Shown here: positions 7,029 through 9,349 of the stretch, piece after piece
Position numbering within the stretch: the stretch's first letter is position 1
Layout of the letters: every line of letters begins with the position of its first letter
NCBI GenBank assembly: GCA_013214985.1
Contig: JABSRY010000059.1
Coordinates: 1 to 9,349 of the forward strand
DNA length: 9,349 nt
Origin: Hyphomicrobiales bacterium
Lineage (GTDB): Bacteria > Pseudomonadota > Alphaproteobacteria > Rhizobiales > OSC116
Direction: 5' to 3'
Made by a program: the position numbers and the translations under genes
The notes under the pieces: generated by a model
The model's input: the letters and a program-made list of their open reading frames with translations, nothing else
Databases searched by the model: none
Told to the model about the DNA's origin: nothing

Positions 7029-7044
7029 TGGCCTATATGCTGCT
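7029..7044 (+). promoter_or_regulatory. Sigma-54 promoter of the unknown gene at 7093
   Basis: TGGCCTATATGCTGCT has GG (7030-7031) and GC (7042-7043) 12 bp apart. Its -12 element, CTGCT, is the same as in the flgF promoter. The predicted start near 7055 leaves a 38-nt leader before the ATG at 7093 and excludes the GTG at 7054 as a start codon. Confidence 0.65.
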
Positions 7045-7092
7045 GGTATATTCGTGGATGGATATTCTGGAGGGCGACATAGGACAAATACT

Positions 7093-7647
7093 ATGTATGC
7101 GATCACTTCTGTTTCAAGCAGCGCTGTTCAACTAACGCGCATTGATAACGACATTGAGGTTCAGCGCAGAAGAACACCTGAGCTTCAACCCAAAAATTCG
7201 AGCATGGCAACAGCAACTGCAGGTGCAGCATCTGTAAACTCAACTCCTTTGCCTGCAAATGCGCTAGGGCCTGTCTCAGAGCCTACTAAAGTTGCCCCTA
7301 TTAACGCTATAGATAGTCTTAATAAGGTTCAAGTTCGTGATTATAGCCCCCCACAGCGCAAAAGAGTCAACAAATTTAATTTGGAAATGGTAAACCAGGC
7401 ACCTCAAAACATAAAAGCCGATATTAATACCAATGCACAGGCAACTGTTGATCATACCAAACGCAATAGCACAGATAATAGCGCTCAACGCCAAACAATT
7501 AATAGTATTTCTCATTCGGCCTATACTATTATTGTTGTCAATAACACCATGGCTAAAATGCAACAAATAATGGATGAATCTGCCAACAAGATCCCCTCTG
7601 CAAATAGATCCGATATATCATCAGAAAACAAAACCCATAAAATATAG
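7093..7647 (+). CDS. Protein of unknown function in the sigma-54 flagellar regulon
   Basis: I do not recognise this 184-residue protein. It is rich in Ser, Thr, Asn, Gln and Pro and likely disordered over most of its length. It starts MYAITSVSSSAVQLTRID, has a basic patch (SPPQRKRVNKFNLE, about residues 93-106), and near the C terminus one mildly hydrophobic segment (AYTIIVVNN) followed by a short helix (TMAKMQQIMDESANK). No signal peptide or clear membrane helix is seen. I start it at 7093 because AGGA (7081-7084) is 8 nt upstream and because the predicted transcription start (about 7055) lies after the start of the longer GTG form at 7054. It has its own sigma-54 promoter and terminator. 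Context suggests a flagellar export, secretion or regulatory role, but nothing in the sequence proves one. Confidence 0.7.
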   Translation: MYAITSVSSSAVQLTRIDNDIEVQRRRTPELQPKNSSMATATAGAASVNSTPLPANALGPVSEPTKVAPINAIDSLNKVQVRDYSPPQRKRVNKFNLEMVNQAPQNIKADINTNAQATVDHTKRNSTDNSAQRQTINSISHSAYTIIVVNNTMAKMQQIMDESANKIPSANRSDISSENKTHKI

Positions 7648-7689
7648 CGCTCCATTAATTAAGCACTGCGCTAACCGAGGAGAGCAAGC

Positions 7690-7725
7690 AAAACCAGTAT
7701 CCACCACACATTGGATACTGGTTTT
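7690..7725 (+). terminator. Strong terminator after the unknown gene
   Basis: A perfect 14-bp stem (AAAACCAGTATCCA at 7690-7703 with its complement at 7712-7725) closes an 8-nt loop. It is followed by CTTCGTT and has A/T ends on both sides, so it could end transcription from either direction. Confidence 0.88.
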
Positions 7726-7776
7726 CTTCGTTACACGCCCATTAATCATTTGTTTATCATAGCTCTACACCACTCA

Positions 7777-7833
7777 TTAACCACCATTAAAAACAGTATG
7801 TTAAGGTTAAAAATCGTTAACCAACAATGTTAA
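7777..7833 (+). promoter_or_regulatory. Array of six TTAA boxes upstream of the mini-flagellin gene
   Basis: TTAA tetramers begin at 7777, 7787, 7801, 7807, 7817 and 7830. The two pairs 7777/7787 and 7807/7817 are TTAA-N6-TTAA, and 7777 and 7817 read TTAACC. This resembles the CtrA site TTAA-N7-TTAAC but with a spacer one base shorter. The same six boxes with the same intervals occur 451 bp downstream before the flagellin gene. No sigma-54 pattern is seen between here and the start codon. Confidence 0.55.
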
Positions 7834-7866
7834 AATTTCATTCATCAAACAATCCTATCTTGGCTC

Positions 7867-7909
7867 TATTCAATCAGAAGATCGAATAATAAAAATTCCT
7901 AGAATAGGA
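7867..7909 (+). promoter_or_regulatory. Structured 5' leader of the mini-flagellin gene
   Basis: A 9-position stem (7867-7875 with 7880-7888, one A-C mismatch) carries an AGAA loop. Downstream, TCCT (7897-7900) can pair with AGGA (7906-7909), which is the ribosome binding site 7 nt before the ATG. The flagellin leader has the counterpart of both elements. In Caulobacter the RNA-binding protein FlbT acts on a flagellin 5' leader; a similar role is inferred here. Confidence 0.5.
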
Positions 7910-7916
7910 TCGTATA

Positions 7917-8132
7917 ATGTCAATAACCCTTTCAAACGCAGTATTAAACAAACTACAGCTCACCTCTACAGAGCTTAACTTACATATGAGTTACAAAAAT
8001 ATCTTGCCTATATATAATGAAAGCAATTTGACTAATAAATCCCCTGCCCTTACTCAAGAGGCAAAAAATATTCTTGCTATTAAAAACATCCCAGTAAAAA
8101 CTTTCAGTGGTTCAGTTTTAAACCTACTATAG
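7917..8132 (+). CDS. Miniature flagellin-like protein (D0 ends only)
   Basis: Encodes 71 residues. The start MSITLSNAVLNKLQ parallels MSVTISKAVRQSLT of the flagellin encoded just downstream, and weaker similarity continues (STELN...KNIL against STAKM...QNRL) to about residue 34. The last 25 residues (QEAKNILAIKN ... GSVLNLL) resemble the end of flagellins, which typically read EGANLLALQTRQQL ... QSVLRLF, with about eight residues missing. So it looks like the two D0 helices of flagellin with D1 and the variable domains removed. The AGGA ribosome binding site is 7 nt from the ATG. It has its own control region, leader and terminator. It could be a decayed flagellin gene kept in frame, or a working small protein such as a filament-end subunit, chaperone competitor or regulatory decoy. 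Confidence 0.65.
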   Translation: MSITLSNAVLNKLQLTSTELNLHMSYKNILPIYNESNLTNKSPALTQEAKNILAIKNIPVKTFSGSVLNLL

Positions 8133-8164
8133 CCCCTACATAATTATTATTAAATCAGTCAAAG

Positions 8165-8190
8165 CGGCTCTCAATTCGAGTGCCGTTTTT
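8165..8190 (+). terminator. Terminator of the mini-flagellin gene
   Basis: CGGC-t-CTC (8165-8172) pairs with GAG-t-GCCG (8178-8185), one T-T mismatch, loop AATTC, followed by five T. It makes the mini-flagellin a separate transcription unit from the flagellin gene. Confidence 0.8.
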
Positions 8191-8227
8191 CTGCGTTATA
8201 GACAAAGTATTTTTACATAATAATCCG

Positions 8228-8284
8228 TTAACTATATTTAATATCAAAGAGTTAACGTTAAAATTCGTTAACCAAAAACCTTAA
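8228..8284 (+). promoter_or_regulatory. Array of six TTAA boxes upstream of flagellin
   Basis: TTAA tetramers begin at 8228, 8238, 8252, 8258, 8268 and 8281, exactly 451 bp after each box of the upstream array. Three read TTAAC with a preceding G (GTTAAC at 8227, 8251 and 8267). The DNA between boxes is only partly conserved, most strongly over 8251-8275. This is probably the flagellin promoter's activator site; CtrA is a candidate by motif likeness, with N6 instead of N7 spacing. Confidence 0.55.
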
Positions 8285-8321
8285 TTTTCGCTTCATTTAT
8301 TCCCTGTAAAACTTATTTCAT

Positions 8322-8358
8322 CCAATCAGAAGATTGGTTTAACATTCCGAGAATAGGA
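8322..8358 (+). promoter_or_regulatory. Structured 5' leader of flagellin
   Basis: CCAATC (8322-8327) pairs perfectly with GATTGG (8332-8337) around an AGAA loop. Further down, TTCC (8345-8348) can pair with GGAA (8356-8359), covering the ribosome binding site AGGA (8355-8358). Compared with the mini-flagellin leader, the hairpin has a T-A to C-G paired change (7870/7885 against 8322/8337), and its AGAA loop is unchanged. Confidence 0.5.
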
Positions 8359-8367
8359 AATAATATT

Positions 8368-9349
8368 ATGTCAGTAACAATTTCAAAAGCCGTTCGTCAA
8401 AGCCTAACAGCAATGCAATCAACAGCAAAAATGATGGCAGAAACTCAAAATCGTTTAGCGACGGGTAAAAAAGTTAACTCTGCATTAGACAATCCAACTA
8501 ACTTCTTTACAGCATCAGCACTAGATAGTCGTGCCGGTGATTTAAGTAACCTAATGGACAATGTTGGTAACGCGGTTAAAACACTAGAAGCAGCAGACAA
8601 TGGTATTAAAGCCATACAAAAACTAGTTGAATCTGCGCAAGGTACTGCTAAACAAGCTCTACAAGCAGCAAATACGGTTACCAACGCTACTGTAGAAGGT
8701 ACTGTTGCAAACTATGTTGTAGCTACTGGTGGTGGCTCATTAGATATCGATGTTGGCAATGGCGATGTAAATATTGCATTAGCTGCAACCGATACTTTAG
8801 CTCAATCTGTTACAAAAATTAACGCTGCAGCTGTTGGTTTTACAGCGACTGCAACTGATGACGGTAAATTATCAATCGTAGCAGACAAAGACGATGCGAC
8901 AATTACTATTACAGATGGTGGTGGCACTGCTAACTTAGCAACTGGCTTTGGTCTTTCAACAAGTGCAACTAGTGCAACAAATACAACACCAAGTGCAACA
9001 CGTGAAACACTTGAAGCTCAGTTCAAAGAAACTTTAACCCAAATCGATCAGTTAACAAAAGACGCTGGTTTTAACGGTAACAACTTCTTGAACGGTGACA
9101 GCCTTAAAGTAACTTTCAACGAAAATGGTTCAAGTTCAATGACCATTAAAGGTGTTGATGCTTCATCTTCTGGCTTAGGTCTTTCAGACCCAGCAGCAAG
9201 TGACTTCCAAAGTAATGAAAAACTAGAAGCTGTATTAACTAGCCTAGACACAGCAATGACTTCGCTTCGTTCATCAGCATCATCTTTTGGTTCTAACCTG
9301 TCAACTGTGCAAACCCGTCAAGATTTCACAGAAAGCATGATTAACACTC
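8368..9349 (+). CDS. Flagellin, C-terminal end beyond the window
   Basis: The filament subunit, open for 327 codons to the window end without a stop. The N-terminal D0/D1 region is standard: MSVTISKAVRQSL, TQNRLATGKKVNSALDNPTNFFTASALDSRAGDLSNLMD, then the D1 helix. The centre (residues about 118-210) is a Gly/Thr/Ala-rich variable domain with a short repeated SAT motif (about 205-217). The conserved C-terminal D1 begins with KDAGFNGNNFLNGDSLKVTFNENG and reaches SSASSFGSNLSTVQTRQDFTESMINT. About 60 residues, including the C-terminal D0 helix, are missing. AGGA is 9 nt before the ATG. It may be the first of several flagellin genes; flaF and flbT often lie nearby in relatives but are not in this window. 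Confidence 0.95.
   Translation, partial: MSVTISKAVRQSLTAMQSTAKMMAETQNRLATGKKVNSALDNPTNFFTASALDSRAGDLSNLMDNVGNAVKTLEAADNGIKAIQKLVESAQGTAKQALQAANTVTNATVEGTVANYVVATGGGSLDIDVGNGDVNIALAATDTLAQSVTKINAAAVGFTATATDDGKLSIVADKDDATITITDGGGTANLATGFGLSTSATSATNTTPSATRETLEAQFKETLTQIDQLTKDAGFNGNNFLNGDSLKVTFNENGSSSMTIKGVDASSSGLGLSDPAASDFQSNEKLEAVLTSLDTAMTSLRSSASSFGSNLSTVQTRQDFTESMINT

Noticed and set aside
7054..7092. GTG at 7054 as start of the unknown gene, adding 13 residues.
   Set aside because: It lies at the predicted sigma-54 transcription start and has no ribosome binding site, while the ATG at 7093 has AGGA 8 nt upstream.
7574..7762. Open frame of 62 codons overlapping the end of the unknown gene and its terminator.
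   Set aside because: It has no ribosome binding site, runs through the terminator hairpin, and its protein shows no recognisable pattern.
6431..7860. The 13-mer AACAATCCTATCT occurs at 6431-6443 and 7848-7860.
   Set aside because: A shared 13-mer is expected about once by chance in AT-rich DNA of this length, and the two places have no similar context.
1..9349. Insertion sequences, CRISPR arrays, tRNA or rRNA genes, toxin-antitoxin or phage genes.
   Set aside because: None seen on either strand; every substantial gene fits a flagellar locus plus dksA.

Overview
This AT-rich window (by eye well under 40% G+C) comes from the flagellar gene region of an alphaproteobacterium. Four things point there: the order flgF-flgG-flgA-flgH / dksA / fliX / flgI-flgJ-flgN; the presence of FliX, which is essentially restricted to alphaproteobacteria; a DksA with the degenerate zinc finger typical of that class; and sigma-54 (-24/-12) promoters in front of the flagellar units. 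The base composition is low for the class. I cannot name a genus.

Layout. A sigma-54 promoter at 16-31 drives flgF, flgG, flgA and flgH (rod, rod, P-ring chaperone, L-ring), which end in a run of hairpins and a strong terminator (3409-3496). dksA is convergent on the minus strand with its own terminator (3527-3556). fliX, also on the minus strand, lies upstream of dksA. fliX and flgI are divergent across a 272-bp spacer that holds back-to-back sigma-54 promoters, a short dyad and two copies of a 14-bp direct repeat. flgI, flgJ (rod-binding domain only) and a flgN-like chaperone gene form one unit. A gene of unknown function (7093-7647) follows with its own sigma-54 promoter and a 14-bp-stem terminator.

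The last 1.6 kb is the most unusual part. A 71-codon gene (7917-8132) looks like a miniature flagellin, with an N terminus and a C terminus resembling the two ends of flagellin and almost nothing between. It is followed by a full-size flagellin gene that runs off the window (8368 onward). Both genes share an almost identical control region: six TTAA boxes at exactly the same intervals (10, 14, 6, 10 and 13 bp), a leader hairpin with an AGAA loop, and a short inverted repeat that can cover the ribosome binding site. Neither has a recognisable sigma-54 promoter, unlike the other flagellar units here.

Together the genes supply the proximal rod and both rings, their assembly factors, a regulator that couples basal-body assembly to sigma-54 transcription (FliX, by analogy with Caulobacter), and the filament subunit. 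The mini-flagellin with its copied control region is the strongest candidate for something undescribed.
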